A stretch of 41,306 nt of DNA from Bacteroidales bacterium (GTDB lineage: Bacteria > Bacteroidota > Bacteroidia > Bacteroidales > F082). A program made the translations under genes and the position numbers. The DNA lies in NCBI GenBank assembly GCA_017632935.1, contig JAGBQJ010000042.1, positions 1 to 41,306 on the forward strand. The letters are read 5' to 3'. The notes under the pieces were generated by a model that ran no database searches, was not told where the DNA came from, and saw only the letters and a program-made list of their open reading frames with translations. Below, one piece after another: positions 15,829-24,159 of the stretch; the first letter of the stretch is position 1; every line of letters begins with the position of its first letter.

Positions 15829-16395
15829 TTACTTTTTGTAATCAACGGGCTCGGCCTCACTGACACGCACAGGCACAGCTTCGTTGATTGCCTTGGTTTG
15901 TTCTTCGTTGAGCTCGATGTACTTCTTGCCGAATTTCTTCAGAGACAACTCATTCTTCATTTCATTGAAGGCGCTGGCCAACCTATCCTGAACTTTGATA
16001 TACATCTCATACGAGGTGGCACGGTCGTTCTGGAGGGAGATGACTCCCTTGGTCATGAGCACGTCGCCGATGAGGTCGAAAGTCTTGGTCTCCGTTTCAG
16101 GAGCACTTTCGTCGCCGGGACGCGGAGTCATGAACTCCTTGGCCTTGTCCTTCAGCATTTCAACGTCGCACGGACGGCCATTGACCAACAATTTGTTGCT
16201 CTTGTTAATCATCACATTCATCACGTTTCTCTCCTTGACCTTGACATCCTCGTCGTTTTGCTCGACGGGAGGAGGCAGACGACGGGTGATACCGTAGTCC
16301 ACATCCATCGAGGTCGTCATCAGGAAGAAACACAACAGCAAGAATGCTATGTCAGCCTGCGAACTCGAATTGATTTCTGGAACTTTTCTTGCCAT
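15829..16395 (-). CDS. exbD: ExbD/TolR family biopolymer transport protein (first copy)
   Basis: A 188-residue ExbD. The N-terminus MARKVPEINSSSQAD leads into one membrane helix (about 14-30, ADIAFLLLCFFLMTTS) that holds the conserved aspartate, then a periplasmic region with a charged, helix-rich insert (about 95-160) that makes it longer than the second ExbD. The two copies differ clearly in sequence, so they are not a recent duplicate; a mixed ExbD dimer in one motor is possible. It lies 12 bp after the small membrane protein gene. Confidence 0.88.
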   Translation of the reverse strand: MARKVPEINSSSQADIAFLLLCFFLMTTSMDVDYGITRRLPPPVEQNDEDVKVKERNVMNVMINKSNKLLVNGRPCDVEMLKDKAKEFMTPRPGDESAPETETKTFDLIGDVLMTKGVISLQNDRATSYEMYIKVQDRLASAFNEMKNELSLKKFGKKYIELNEEQTKAINEAVPVRVSEAEPVDYKK

Positions 16396-16407
16396 GATGA
16401 ATATAGT

Positions 16408-16896
16408 TTAGCGTTTAAGGGCCTTGTAGATAACTGAGAACAGGATGGCTACAATAGCGATACCAAAAGTGATGAGGAAGAAATTCATGCCCATCTCAAC
16501 CCATCCGTGCGTCATGCCCGAATAGGTGGCAGCATCGGCTTTGTATTCAATGGCGAAATAAGGTTTCGCAAGGAAGTATGAAACGCCGCCAATAACTGCA
16601 ATTGCTGCGATTACAATGATGATGGTTTTCCAGTTGATGCCCTTGATGACACCCATGACGATGAATGCAATGATGGCAATGACGATACCGAGGGCAACCT
16701 TTATGTAACTCCAATTCAGCAACAGATCTGTAAAAGGTGTTTCAGGGCTCCCGCCTATCCGGCCGCCGTCGAACCAGGCTTTCCACGGGCCTGTCTCCGG
16801 AATTCCCTTACCGAAGAAGAGAATCATGCACACAACCGAAATCAGAGCGAGCAAGCCAAAAACAACCCATCTAACGATGTTTGAAGACTTATTCAT
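16408..16896 (-). CDS. Membrane protein between exbB and exbD, function unknown
   Basis: A 162-residue protein with four predicted membrane segments (about 8-28, 62-85, 92-112 and 135-157). The loop between the first two (about 30-60, ETGPWKAWFDGGRIGGSPET) is probably periplasmic. I do not recognise a named domain. Proteins of this size recur between ExbB and ExbD in Bacteroidota operons, which points to a part in the same proton-driven motor; this is inference from position. It is 11 bp after exbB and 12 bp before the first exbD. Confidence 0.75.
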   Translation of the reverse strand: MNKSSNIVRWVVFGLLALISVVCMILFFGKGIPETGPWKAWFDGGRIGGSPETPFTDLLLNWSYIKVALGIVIAIIAFIVMGVIKGINWKTIIIVIAAIAVIGGVSYFLAKPYFAIEYKADAATYSGMTHGWVEMGMNFFLITFGIAIVAILFSVIYKALKR

Positions 16897-16907
16897 GATG
16901 CTGATTT

Positions 16908-17744
16908 TTATTTGTTGTACTTAACGAGAATGTCCATGAACGAGATGGAAGCGTCTTCCATGTCGTTGACGATGCTTTCAATCTTAGAAGCGATGAAGTT
17001 GAAGAAAATCTGAAGGATAATGGCGGAGATCAGACCGAACACGGTAGTCAACAGAGCGACCTTCATACCAGAGGCAACGATCTGCGGGCTCATGTCACCA
17101 GCGGCGGCGATGTCGTCGAAGGCCTGGATCATACCGATAACGGTACCCATGAAACCGAACATAGGAGCCAAGCTGATGCAAAGACCAATCCAGCTCAAGC
17201 CGCTTTCAAGCTTACCACCGGCAACTGAACCGTAAGAAACGATGGACTTTTCGATTTCGTCCAGCGATTGGCCATCCTGATAACGGATGAGGCCTTGGGT
17301 GAAGATGCTGGCCACAGGGCCGCGGGTGTTCTTGCAGAGGTTCTTGGCGCCTTCAACGTCGCCACTCTTCATCTTGGATTCAATACCCTCAAGGAGTTTC
17401 TTGGAGTTGGCGCTTGCCAGCGTCAGATAGATGATTCTCTCAATGGAGATGGCCATACCGAGGAGCAGGATGAACAACACGATGCCCATGAACATAGGAC
17501 CACCATCGATGAACTGTTTCTTGATGACTTCTCTGAAGGTCGGCTCTTTGGCTTCTTCTTGAGGTGCCGGGGCGACTTCTTCAACAGTCTCAGGCTGTGC
17601 AGCCTCAACTGCTTCAGTTGAATCGTTCTGAGCAGTCATTTCCGTCTGCTCGGTTTGCGCTTGCTCGTTCTGAGCAACAACGAGATTGCTGACACCAAAA
17701 GTCATAAGGCCAGCAACCATGAGGAAAGCAATTAATTTTTTCAT
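16908..17744 (-). CDS. exbB: ExbB/TolQ/MotA family proton channel protein
   Basis: A 278-residue protein. A hydrophobic N-terminal segment (about 1-25) with signal-peptide character is followed by a Glu/Gln/Pro-rich linker (about 26-75), an extension often seen in Bacteroidota ExbB. The MotA/TolQ/ExbB domain has membrane helices at about 93-115 (FMGIVLFILLLGMAISIE), 185-210 (LAPMFGFMGTVIGMIQAF) and 228-250 (VALLTTVFGLISAIILQIFF). It forms the pentameric inner-membrane channel that works with ExbD. It leads a four-gene unit with gaps of 11-14 bp. tRNA-Ser lies 73 bp upstream on the same strand, and no separate -7 box was seen between them. Confidence 0.9.
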   Translation of the reverse strand: MKKLIAFLMVAGLMTFGVSNLVVAQNEQAQTEQTEMTAQNDSTEAVEAAQPETVEEVAPAPQEEAKEPTFREVIKKQFIDGGPMFMGIVLFILLLGMAISIERIIYLTLASANSKKLLEGIESKMKSGDVEGAKNLCKNTRGPVASIFTQGLIRYQDGQSLDEIEKSIVSYGSVAGGKLESGLSWIGLCISLAPMFGFMGTVIGMIQAFDDIAAAGDMSPQIVASGMKVALLTTVFGLISAIILQIFFNFIASKIESIVNDMEDASISFMDILVKYNK

Positions 17745-17817
17745 AGTTTAGCTTGAATGTTTTGATTATTACTGTTATGAATTACTTTGTTCTAATTAAA
17801 CTATCTTGTCTTTCCGC

Positions 17818-17904
17818 GGAGAGAGCGGGATTCGAACCCGCGGTACCCTTTTGGAGTACACACACTTTCCAGGCGTGCTCCTTAAACCACTCGGACATCT
17901 CTCC
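17818..17904 (-). tRNA. tRNA-Ser (anticodon GGA)
   Basis: An 87-nt class II tRNA on the minus strand: acceptor arms GGAGAGA and TCTCTCC, anticodon loop CTGGAAA with anticodon GGA, a long variable arm (GTGTGTACTCCAAAAGGGTAC), and T arm GCGGGTTCGAATCCCGC. The 3' CCA is not encoded. Confidence 0.95.
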
Positions 17905-17945
17905 AAATGCCTTCCAACTCCACAAGCCTTCTCTGAAATCGTTGC

Positions 17946-17953
17946 CAAAAGTA
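17946..17953 (-). promoter_or_regulatory. Promoter -7 box for tRNA-Ser (and possibly exbB)
   Basis: TACTTTTG on the minus strand, about 42 nt before the tRNA 5' end. Confidence 0.55.
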
Positions 17954-18029
17954 CAACATTTTTTCATTAGGCAAACAAAAAACTTTGATTTTTTATTGCA
18001 ATTATTTTTCAATTGCTTGACTTTTAGCC

Positions 18030-19064
18030 TCAAAGCGTCATCTCGCCACGGATGGAATTCTGCATGATTTCGAGGATTCGCTCCTTGGGAAGGCCTTCAC
18101 CGATGAGATACATCAGCTTGGCCACGGCGGCTTCGGTGGTCATGTCGTGACCACTGACGACGCCGATGCGTGCCATATCCAAACTGGTTTCGTAACGTCC
18201 CATCTCCACAGAGCCGGCCTTGCATTGCGTGATGTTGAGGATGAGCAGGCCGCCGTCAATGGCTTCCTTGAGGGCGTTGAGGAACCACTCGGCGGTGGTG
18301 GCGTTGCCCGAGCCGAAAGTCTCCAGCACCAACGCCTTCAGGCCAGGGGTCTTCAGGACATGACAGACATAGTCCTCGGAGATACCAGGGAAAAGTTTCA
18401 GGATGCCAATGTGACGGTCCATGCAGGTGTGCACCTTCAGTTTCTTGAAGTTGGGCTTCAAGATGCGCTCCTTATTATATTTAATGTGTATGCCCACATC
18501 AGCCAAATTGGGATAGTTCGACGAGATGAAGGCGTTGAAGTTCTCGGCGTTGAACTTGGTGGCACGATTGCCACGCAACAGCTGGTTTTGGAAGAAGATG
18601 CTCACCTCAGGGACAATCGGTGTGTCGTCGTCCTTGGCAGCAGCAATCTCAACGGCAGCCAGGAAGTTCTCGCGACCGTCGCTGCGCACCATGCCCATAG
18701 GCAGTTGCGAGCCAGTCAAAACTACAGGCTTGTTGAGGTTTTCAAGCATGAAACTCAGCGCCGAAGCGGTGTAGGCCATGGTGTCGGAGCCGTGTAGCAC
18801 CACAAAGCCATCATAATGCTCGTACTCCTCTCCTATCTTCGTTGCCAGACGGATCCAAAAGTCGGGCGACATGTTCGATGAGTCGATAAGCGGGTCAAAG
18901 CTATAGAAATCAATCTGATAGCCGAAGTTCTTCAGCACGGGAAGATGGGTGTAGATGTTGTCGAAATCGAAAGGCACCAAGGCTCCTGTCTTGGCGTCCT
19001 GCATCATGCCGATGGTGCCGCCGGTATAGAGCACCAATATGGATATTTCTTCGTTGCTTTGCAT
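18030..19064 (-). CDS. ansA: Type I L-asparaginase
   Basis: A 344-residue cytoplasmic-type asparaginase that hydrolyses asparagine to aspartate and ammonia. The first catalytic threonine is in LVLYTGGTIGMMQD. The second active-site block reads VVLHGSDTMAYTASAL; the usual HGTDTM is HGSDTM here, a conservative Thr-to-Ser change next to the catalytic Asp. The block GSQLPMGMVRSDGREN follows. There is no signal peptide, in agreement with type I. I start at the ATG 19064 (MQSNEEISILVLYTGG); the longer frame from 19121 would include the promoter box at 19090-19097. It is divergent from trmO. Confidence 0.9.
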   Translation of the reverse strand: MQSNEEISILVLYTGGTIGMMQDAKTGALVPFDFDNIYTHLPVLKNFGYQIDFYSFDPLIDSSNMSPDFWIRLATKIGEEYEHYDGFVVLHGSDTMAYTASALSFMLENLNKPVVLTGSQLPMGMVRSDGRENFLAAVEIAAAKDDDTPIVPEVSIFFQNQLLRGNRATKFNAENFNAFISSNYPNLADVGIHIKYNKERILKPNFKKLKVHTCMDRHIGILKLFPGISEDYVCHVLKTPGLKALVLETFGSGNATTAEWFLNALKEAIDGGLLILNITQCKAGSVEMGRYETSLDMARIGVVSGHDMTTEAAVAKLMYLIGEGLPKERILEIMQNSIRGEMTL

Positions 19065-19089
19065 GGTATGCGCTTTTATATTGCGGGTG

Positions 19090-19097
19090 CAAAGGTA
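19090..19097 (-). promoter_or_regulatory. Promoter -7 box for ansA
   Basis: TACCTTTG on the minus strand, 26 nt before the chosen ATG; it supports that start. Confidence 0.6.
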
Positions 19098-19129
19098 AGG
19101 CTTTTTTTGCTTGCACCGCATTTTTTCAT

Positions 19130-19137
19130 TATCTTTG
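19130..19137 (+). promoter_or_regulatory. Promoter -7 box for trmO, nearly touching the start codon
   Basis: TATCTTTG with only 4 nt (CGGC) before the ATG at 19142. The expected start of transcription falls at or within a few bases of the ATG, which predicts a leaderless mRNA. Confidence 0.6.
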
Positions 19138-19141
19138 CGGC

Positions 19142-19807
19142 ATGAAAGTCATTGCCCGCATCCACACCGATTTCCCGACCAAGTTCGGCATCCCGCGACA
19201 AAGCGGCATCATCGCCTCGCTGCAAGGCCGCATTGTGTTCGAGCCTGAATACCGCATCGCTGAGGCCGTGCGCGGCTTGGAGGCTTTCTCGCACATCTGG
19301 CTTCTCTGGGAGTTTTCAGAGTGCCTGCGCGACTCGTGGTCGCCTACCGTGCGCCCGCCACGTTTGGGCGGCAACGTGCGCAAAGGCGTGTTTGCCACAC
19401 GATCGCCTTTCCGCCCTAACCCCATCGGGCTGTCGTCGGTGCGCCTCGAAAAGGTGGATATTGACCCTAAACTCGGCCCCGTGCTTTATGTTTCAGGCGC
19501 CGACCTCATGGACGGCACGCCTATCTACGACATCAAGCCTTACATCGCCTACACCGACAGCCATCCCGATGCCGTCAGCGGCTTCGCCTCAACGCCGGCG
19601 GAATATCTTTTAGAAGTGGATTTCGCCGAAGATCTTTTAAAGAAAATCCCTGAAAGCCAACGAGAAAGCCTTATCGAGGTGCTCGCTCACGACCCGAGAC
19701 CGCAATACCAAGCCGACCCCGAACGCGTTTATGGCATGGTCTTCGGGGAAATGGAAATCAAGTTTAAGGTGGAAGGAATCCAGCTTACTGTGCTGGATGT
19801 AAAATAA
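19142..19807 (+). CDS. trmO: TrmO-type tRNA (t6A37) N6-methyltransferase
   Basis: A 221-residue member of the TsaA/YaeB/TrmO family, which methylates N6-threonylcarbamoyladenosine at position 37 of certain threonine tRNAs, using S-adenosylmethionine bound in a beta-barrel. Seen motifs are FGIPRQSGI, FSHIWLLWEFSE (about 51-62), VRPPRLGG, KGVFATRSPFRPNPIGLS (about 83-100, the family signature) and DLMDGTPIYDIKPYI (about 121-135). Length is typical. It is divergent from ansA. The promoter box 4 nt from the ATG predicts a leaderless transcript; an internal start is unlikely because the conserved N-terminus begins at this ATG. Confidence 0.9.
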   Translation: MKVIARIHTDFPTKFGIPRQSGIIASLQGRIVFEPEYRIAEAVRGLEAFSHIWLLWEFSECLRDSWSPTVRPPRLGGNVRKGVFATRSPFRPNPIGLSSVRLEKVDIDPKLGPVLYVSGADLMDGTPIYDIKPYIAYTDSHPDAVSGFASTPAEYLLEVDFAEDLLKKIPESQRESLIEVLAHDPRPQYQADPERVYGMVFGEMEIKFKVEGIQLTVLDVK

Positions 19808-19889
19808 GACACAAATCTAACGGCCTTTTGGTGGTTGAGACACATCCCAATCACAAGCCCAATCCTTACATAAAACCTTAATTATCAGG

Positions 19890-20690
19890 TTATTTGACTT
19901 TCTTTACTGCCGTCTGCAGAATCTTGCCATCCTGATGGTCATAGATGTAGGTCATGATGTAGCATTGGTCGGCGTTGTAGGTGGAATCAAGCTCCATGCT
20001 GCACGTCTTGGCGAAAGAATCATCCACAAATACAGCACCATTGGCGACAAGTTCGCCATCAGCACCATTGAGCGTGCCACGGAAGACGTTGCGGAACACA
20101 TATTCCTTGTTCACACCGCCAGAGACTGTTTGCCAACCTACAAGGCTGTCTTCGACCAAGCAGACAGTTGCATAATATTCGCCATCCCCGTCACCTTTGG
20201 CGTTGAAGAGGTTTTCCACGCTCAAGCGGCGAGAAGCTTCATCGTAGGTGTTGGTGATGTTGATGTCAAACAGCTGCGGCTCAGCTAAGGCCTCACTGAC
20301 AGGCATGTCAACTTGGTCGACATTCAGCGTATTGCCTTCCGTCAGAGCCACATGGTCGACCGAGAACAGCGGATTGGAGTTGTTGTCACCGTACCACAAA
20401 GTGCCTTCCTCTGTGAGGAAATCCGGGAATTGTCCCAAAGGCTGGGCCAAGAAGCCAGCATGAACGCTCATGATGAAGACGCGATCTTCACCCAAGCGAT
20501 GTTGAAGCTCGTGCACCGTTTCGGCGGCATCGGGGCAGTTGACACAACGCGCACCGGTGAAGTCCTTGATAAGCACAGTCTTGTTGCCACCCGTCGGGGT
20601 GTAAGGCTTATGAGGGTTATCTATCTTGTCGCAGCTCACTGCAGCCAAAAGCAAGGCCGTCAATGCGAAAACTGAAAATATCTTTTTCAT
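19890..20690 (-). CDS. Omp28-type outer-membrane lipoprotein with CxxC motif
   Basis: A 266-residue lipoprotein: signal peptide with lipobox AAVSC (lipidated C20), then a thioredoxin-like region with FTGARCVNCPDAAETVHEL (CxxC at 49 and 52) and beta-rich C-terminal parts. It matches the Omp28 family first described as a Porphyromonas surface protein of uncertain function. I start at the ATG 20690; two codons before it, TTG-ACT, were left out. It is the last of three genes TlpA - DUF6029 - Omp28 on this strand, 10 bp after DUF6029. The CxxC suggests disulfide or copper handling together with TlpA; this is inference. Confidence 0.82.
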   Translation of the reverse strand: MKKIFSVFALTALLLAAVSCDKIDNPHKPYTPTGGNKTVLIKDFTGARCVNCPDAAETVHELQHRLGEDRVFIMSVHAGFLAQPLGQFPDFLTEEGTLWYGDNNSNPLFSVDHVALTEGNTLNVDQVDMPVSEALAEPQLFDINITNTYDEASRRLSVENLFNAKGDGDGEYYATVCLVEDSLVGWQTVSGGVNKEYVFRNVFRGTLNGADGELVANGAVFVDDSFAKTCSMELDSTYNADQCYIMTYIYDHQDGKILQTAVKKVK

Positions 20691-20700
20691 AGTCAATGCG

Positions 20701-22440
20701 TTAGAATGAAGTTGAAACAGTTAAAGACACGCCTGAAGAGGCAGGCACCGTGCGGCACACACCGCCCACGCAGACCACGCCTTCGCTTTGGCGGCCAGCA
20801 CTCAGCATGACGCGAGAGGCATCGTGGATATAGGTCACCGTGCCAGTAAAGTAATGATCGCGGTATTCTTCGACGGGGTTGCCATAGTTCCACTTGTCGG
20901 CAACGGAGAACGACCAGTGCGGGTTAATGGAGTATTCCAACAGGGCAAAGGCCCAGTCACCGCGTTTCTGGTAGTCTTTCTTCTCGCTTTCCTCTACCTC
21001 ATAGCCTTTGTGGACTTCGTTTTCCCACAAGCCTTGCAGCTCGAGGCGCAGGCTCTGACGCTTGTTGATCTTATACGTCACGTCCATGAAACCGATGTTA
21101 GCCTTCACAGCAGGCGAGCCGGCGTGACCCTCAATGGTCTCGATGTCGTAATACAGGTTGATGTATTGTGCAGTGAGGTGCCAGTCCTTGCTGATCTTCT
21201 TGTCGACTTCAAAGTTGATGTCGCGGAAGAAGCGGTGGTCGCTGATAGCGAAGAAGTTGGAGCTATAGCCCAAGGTGCCTTTCTTGTTGAGCACCATCTG
21301 CCCGTGGTCCATGACGGAGTCGCGGACGATGTCGTTCACCTGACTCATGTTGAAGGCAAGTTTGGTGCCATATTTTCCGCCAAGGGCTGTACCTTTCGGG
21401 ATGGTGTAGTTCACTTGGAACTGCGCCGCCATCTCGCCATTGGGCTGGGTCGAATAGGTGTACATCGAAGGCAGGCTGTGGGTGTGCGTATAATTAATAG
21501 GTGGGATAAAGTTGATGTCCAAGTCATTCTGCTTGCCTGTGTACATCGACTTAAAGCTCATGTTATCAACACGTTTCACCTGCAAGACAGCACCGAAGCC
21601 CTGTTGCGAATAGCTTAGCGATGACAGCAAGGCACGGCCTTCCTTATAGATGAAATTGTTGATGGCTGATGGGTCGTTGATTTTGTAGGCATACTCGGTG
21701 CTGAAAGCAAAATTGCCATAACCCAAGTTGATGCGTGCAGCCGCGGCGCCCACGTTTTCAGGGATGTAGTAGAACAGGCTCTGGTCGGCTTGTTTCTTGC
21801 TGACAAAGCTACCGCCCAGGCTCATCTTGAACTCTGACTCATTGAGTGAGGCGATGCTCTGGTTGAGGTCCCATTCGGCATCCACGCCGCGCACAATGCC
21901 ACGATAGTCGTCGTTGCCCATGTCGCGCTCAAGATAAGGTGCCCAGAAGAAACGTTGGCGACCGTAAACGCCTTTCAGCGTCACGCCCTCGGTGGGACGC
22001 AGCACTACACGAGCACCGCGCAATGCGTTGTCCATGCCGAGCGACCACTCCTCGTAAGTGCGAAACACGAGACCGCTGCCGAATTGGTCGTAGATGTCGC
22101 CCACGGTCATGCCGATGAAGCCATTGTCGTAGTTGGCATAGAAATTGGCCAGACCCACGCCGTTCAGTTCGCTGCGGAAGCCGTTCAACTCAGGCATGAA
22201 AGCCTCAAAGCGGATACCCGCCGAGAAGTTACCGTTGGTGTAGTTCACCTTGCCGAAGCCATTGATGCCAAACTTCTTTCCGTTGAGGTCAGTGATGCCT
22301 ATGCCCTCGTCGAGCATGTAGTATTGAGCATCAGTCTGAAAGCTGCCATTCACCTGGCTGTTTTCAACAAACGACTGAGCACTCGCTCTGAAACTGAAGC
22401 CCAGGGCGAGTGAAAAGAGTAATAGTATATGTTTTCGCAT
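20701..22440 (-). CDS. DUF6029-type outer-membrane beta-barrel protein
   Basis: A 579-residue exported protein (signal peptide MRKHILLLFSLALGFSFRASAQ) built of many alternating short beta strands, for example GMTVGDIYDQFGSGLVFRTYEE (about 103-124) and YEVEESEKKDYQKRGDW (about 500-516), ending in ASSGVSLTVSTSF with the terminal Phe typical of outer-membrane barrels. The pattern and neighbours fit the DUF6029 family of Bacteroidota, whose function is unknown. It lies between a TlpA-like thioredoxin and Omp28, a grouping I have seen in related genomes. A porin or a secretion partner for Omp28 is possible, but nothing in the sequence decides. Confidence 0.75.
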   Translation of the reverse strand: MRKHILLLFSLALGFSFRASAQSFVENSQVNGSFQTDAQYYMLDEGIGITDLNGKKFGINGFGKVNYTNGNFSAGIRFEAFMPELNGFRSELNGVGLANFYANYDNGFIGMTVGDIYDQFGSGLVFRTYEEWSLGMDNALRGARVVLRPTEGVTLKGVYGRQRFFWAPYLERDMGNDDYRGIVRGVDAEWDLNQSIASLNESEFKMSLGGSFVSKKQADQSLFYYIPENVGAAAARINLGYGNFAFSTEYAYKINDPSAINNFIYKEGRALLSSLSYSQQGFGAVLQVKRVDNMSFKSMYTGKQNDLDINFIPPINYTHTHSLPSMYTYSTQPNGEMAAQFQVNYTIPKGTALGGKYGTKLAFNMSQVNDIVRDSVMDHGQMVLNKKGTLGYSSNFFAISDHRFFRDINFEVDKKISKDWHLTAQYINLYYDIETIEGHAGSPAVKANIGFMDVTYKINKRQSLRLELQGLWENEVHKGYEVEESEKKDYQKRGDWAFALLEYSINPHWSFSVADKWNYGNPVEEYRDHYFTGTVTYIHDASRVMLSAGRQSEGVVCVGGVCRTVPASSGVSLTVSTSF

Positions 22441-22458
22441 AAAAATATATGAATTAGG

Positions 22459-22527
22459 AATGCAGAATTAAGAATGCAGAATAGGAAATGATATTCCACA
22501 TTCCAAATTCTGCATTCTGCATTCTGC
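22459..22527. repeat. Inverted arrays of AATGCAGAAT / ATTCTGCATT
   Basis: Two copies of AATGCAGAAT (22459-22468 and 22473-22482) face three tandem ATTCTGC heptamers (22507-22527), so the stretch can fold into a long AT-rich hairpin between tlpA and the DUF6029 gene. The heptamer triplet recurs at 23120-23140. Confidence 0.65.
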
Positions 22528-22529
22528 AT

Positions 22530-23033
22530 TTACTTCTTTTTCTTTGTAAGTTTTAAAATCTCCTCGTAAAGGTCGTCTTCGGCCCCTTCAAAATATCCCG
22601 TATGTTGATACACGATCTTACCTTTGCCATCAATCAGGAAGGTGTGAGGCGGATTGCTCACATTCATGGCGCGCTTAAGGTCTCCGTTGGGGTCGAGCAA
22701 CACTTCGAAGCCCCAGCCCTTGCCGTCCACCGTAGGCTTCACCTTAGCAGTCGAACGTGAGTCGTCGATAGAGACGGAATAAATCTTCACGCCCGTCTCG
22801 GCTTTCCAGTCTTCGTATACTTCATTCAAGGCGTTGTGTTCCTTGATGCAAGGACCGCACCAAGTGGCCCAGAACGTGATGACGATGGGCTTGCCGCCGT
22901 TGTTGAGTTTCGCAATATTCACCTCCTTACCCTTCAGATTCTTCAAGGTGATGTTCGGCAAATCCGATTTCGTTTGCGCATGAAGGCCCGTCACCATCAG
23001 AGCCATCAGCAAAAGTGTCATGAGTTTTTTCAT
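22530..23033 (-). CDS. TlpA-like thioredoxin-fold protein
   Basis: A 167-residue exported protein: signal peptide MKKLMTLLLMALMVTGLHA, then a thioredoxin fold with FWATWCGPCIKEH (C59 and C62) and the cis-proline region NPPHTFLIDGKGKIVYQHTG. Proteins of this TlpA/ResA type are periplasmic thiol-disulfide reductases that keep client cysteines reduced. It precedes the DUF6029 and Omp28 genes on the same strand. The CxxC of Omp28 is a candidate client; that is inference. The gene is flanked on both sides by triplets of the heptamer ATTCTGC. Confidence 0.88.
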   Translation of the reverse strand: MKKLMTLLLMALMVTGLHAQTKSDLPNITLKNLKGKEVNIAKLNNGGKPIVITFWATWCGPCIKEHNALNEVYEDWKAETGVKIYSVSIDDSRSTAKVKPTVDGKGWGFEVLLDPNGDLKRAMNVSNPPHTFLIDGKGKIVYQHTGYFEGAEDDLYEEILKLTKKKK

Positions 23034-23040
23034 TGATTCA

Positions 23041-23140
23041 AAAATTTAATATTCAAAGATTCAAAGATTCATAAATTCAAAAATTCAAAAATTCTAAAAT
23101 TCAAAATTCATCATTCATCATTCTGCATTCTGCATTCTGC
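23041..23140. repeat. Low-complexity direct repeats (ATTCAAA units, then three ATTCTGC)
   Basis: The 112-bp gap between manA and tlpA is made almost wholly of ATTCAAA/ATTCATA-type units, followed by ATTCATC and three ATTCTGC units (23120-23140). No gene is seen in it. On the minus strand, TGAATCTTTG units resemble -7 boxes and might serve as the tlpA promoter. Confidence 0.65.
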
Positions 23141-23145
23141 ATTCC

Positions 23146-24141
23146 TCATTCCTCTTCAAGTTGGCAATACACTTCAAGCAATTTGCAGTACTGCTCCGCC
23201 CTGATCACTACCTTTTTGATGAGATTGGGAATCAGAACACATTCTCCTGCTTTTACAAAAACCGCGCCATTTTCCCAATTCAGTGAAAAAAATCCTTCCA
23301 ATGGCATCAAAATGACGAAAGAATCGAGGTTGGAATAGTCTTTTTCCATCTCGCCTTGCAACTGGAGGAGGTTGGTGACAAAGTATTGGGAATCAACGAC
23401 GGGAACGGTCTTATTCATCACGTTGGACACCTCGGTTTTGTAATTTTCGGGCATGGTTCCGTCAATGGCCTCCACCGATTGGGGAATGTGCAACTCGCGG
23501 CGCATGCCGGCCACATCGATGCGATCCCAGTCGTAAATACGGTAGGTAGTATCGCTCGTCTGTTGGATTTCTGCCACCATGATGCCAGGACCGAGTGCAT
23601 GGACACGTCCAGCCGGAATGAAGAAGACATCGTCCTTCTTCACCTGCTCATGGTTGAGCACCGATTGCAGCGTATTGTTCTTCAACACGTTGACATAATC
23701 CATTCGCGTCATCTCGCGGTTGAAGCCCATGACGAGGTCGGCGTCTTGGTCGGCCTGCATCACATACCACATCTCGGTCTTGCCGTTGCCCAAGCCGCGT
23801 TTCTCGGCCAGCTCATCGTCGGGATGAACCTGCACAGAGAGCCAGTCGTTGGCGTCGATGATTTTCAGCAACAAGGGAAACTGTTCGCCGTATTTGTCAA
23901 AGACGGACTCACCCACGAGGTCGCCCATGAAGGTCTCCACAAGGTCGTTGATTTCGTCACCTTCAAAGTCGCCGTTGGCGATTTCGCTCTGTTCGTCCCA
24001 GATGCCTGACAGCAGCCATACCTCACCGCAATTGGGCAGCGGACCATAGTCCATGCCGAGCACTTCCTTGATTTTTCTTCCGCCCCAAATCTTGTCTTTG
24101 AAAATGGGCTTGAATTTCAGGGGATACAGTACATTGGTCAT
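23146..24141 (-). CDS. manA: Mannose-6-phosphate isomerase, class I
   Basis: A 331-residue zinc enzyme interconverting mannose-6-phosphate and fructose-6-phosphate. Seen are FKDKIWGGRKIKE near the N-terminus, the zinc-site motifs VQVHPDDELAEKRG (about 95-108) and GKTEMWYVM (about 110-118), and IPAGRVHALGPGI (about 173-185) with its catalytic Arg and His. The length suits the short Bacteroidota/Firmicutes type, with a reduced C-terminal domain. I start at ATG 24141 (MTNVLYPLKF); a frame from 24225 would overlap the -7 box at 24160-24167 and the end of the upstream gene. The product feeds mannose use and GDP-mannose synthesis for glycans. Confidence 0.92.
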   Translation of the reverse strand: MTNVLYPLKFKPIFKDKIWGGRKIKEVLGMDYGPLPNCGEVWLLSGIWDEQSEIANGDFEGDEINDLVETFMGDLVGESVFDKYGEQFPLLLKIIDANDWLSVQVHPDDELAEKRGLGNGKTEMWYVMQADQDADLVMGFNREMTRMDYVNVLKNNTLQSVLNHEQVKKDDVFFIPAGRVHALGPGIMVAEIQQTSDTTYRIYDWDRIDVAGMRRELHIPQSVEAIDGTMPENYKTEVSNVMNKTVPVVDSQYFVTNLLQLQGEMEKDYSNLDSFVILMPLEGFFSLNWENGAVFVKAGECVLIPNLIKKVVIRAEQYCKLLEVYCQLEEE

Positions 24142-24159
24142 CTCATCACTTTTTCGTGG

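Noticed and set aside
15353-17744. A TonB or PUL transport locus around exbB/exbD
   Set aside because: No TonB, SusC/SusD or receptor gene lies nearby; the operon ends at a terminator.
17782-18067. Frames on both strands over the tRNA-Ser gene
   Set aside because: They translate the tRNA itself (SERAGFEPAVPF and similar).
22459-23140. CRISPR array
   Set aside because: The repeats are 7-10 nt, adjacent without spacers and AT-rich.
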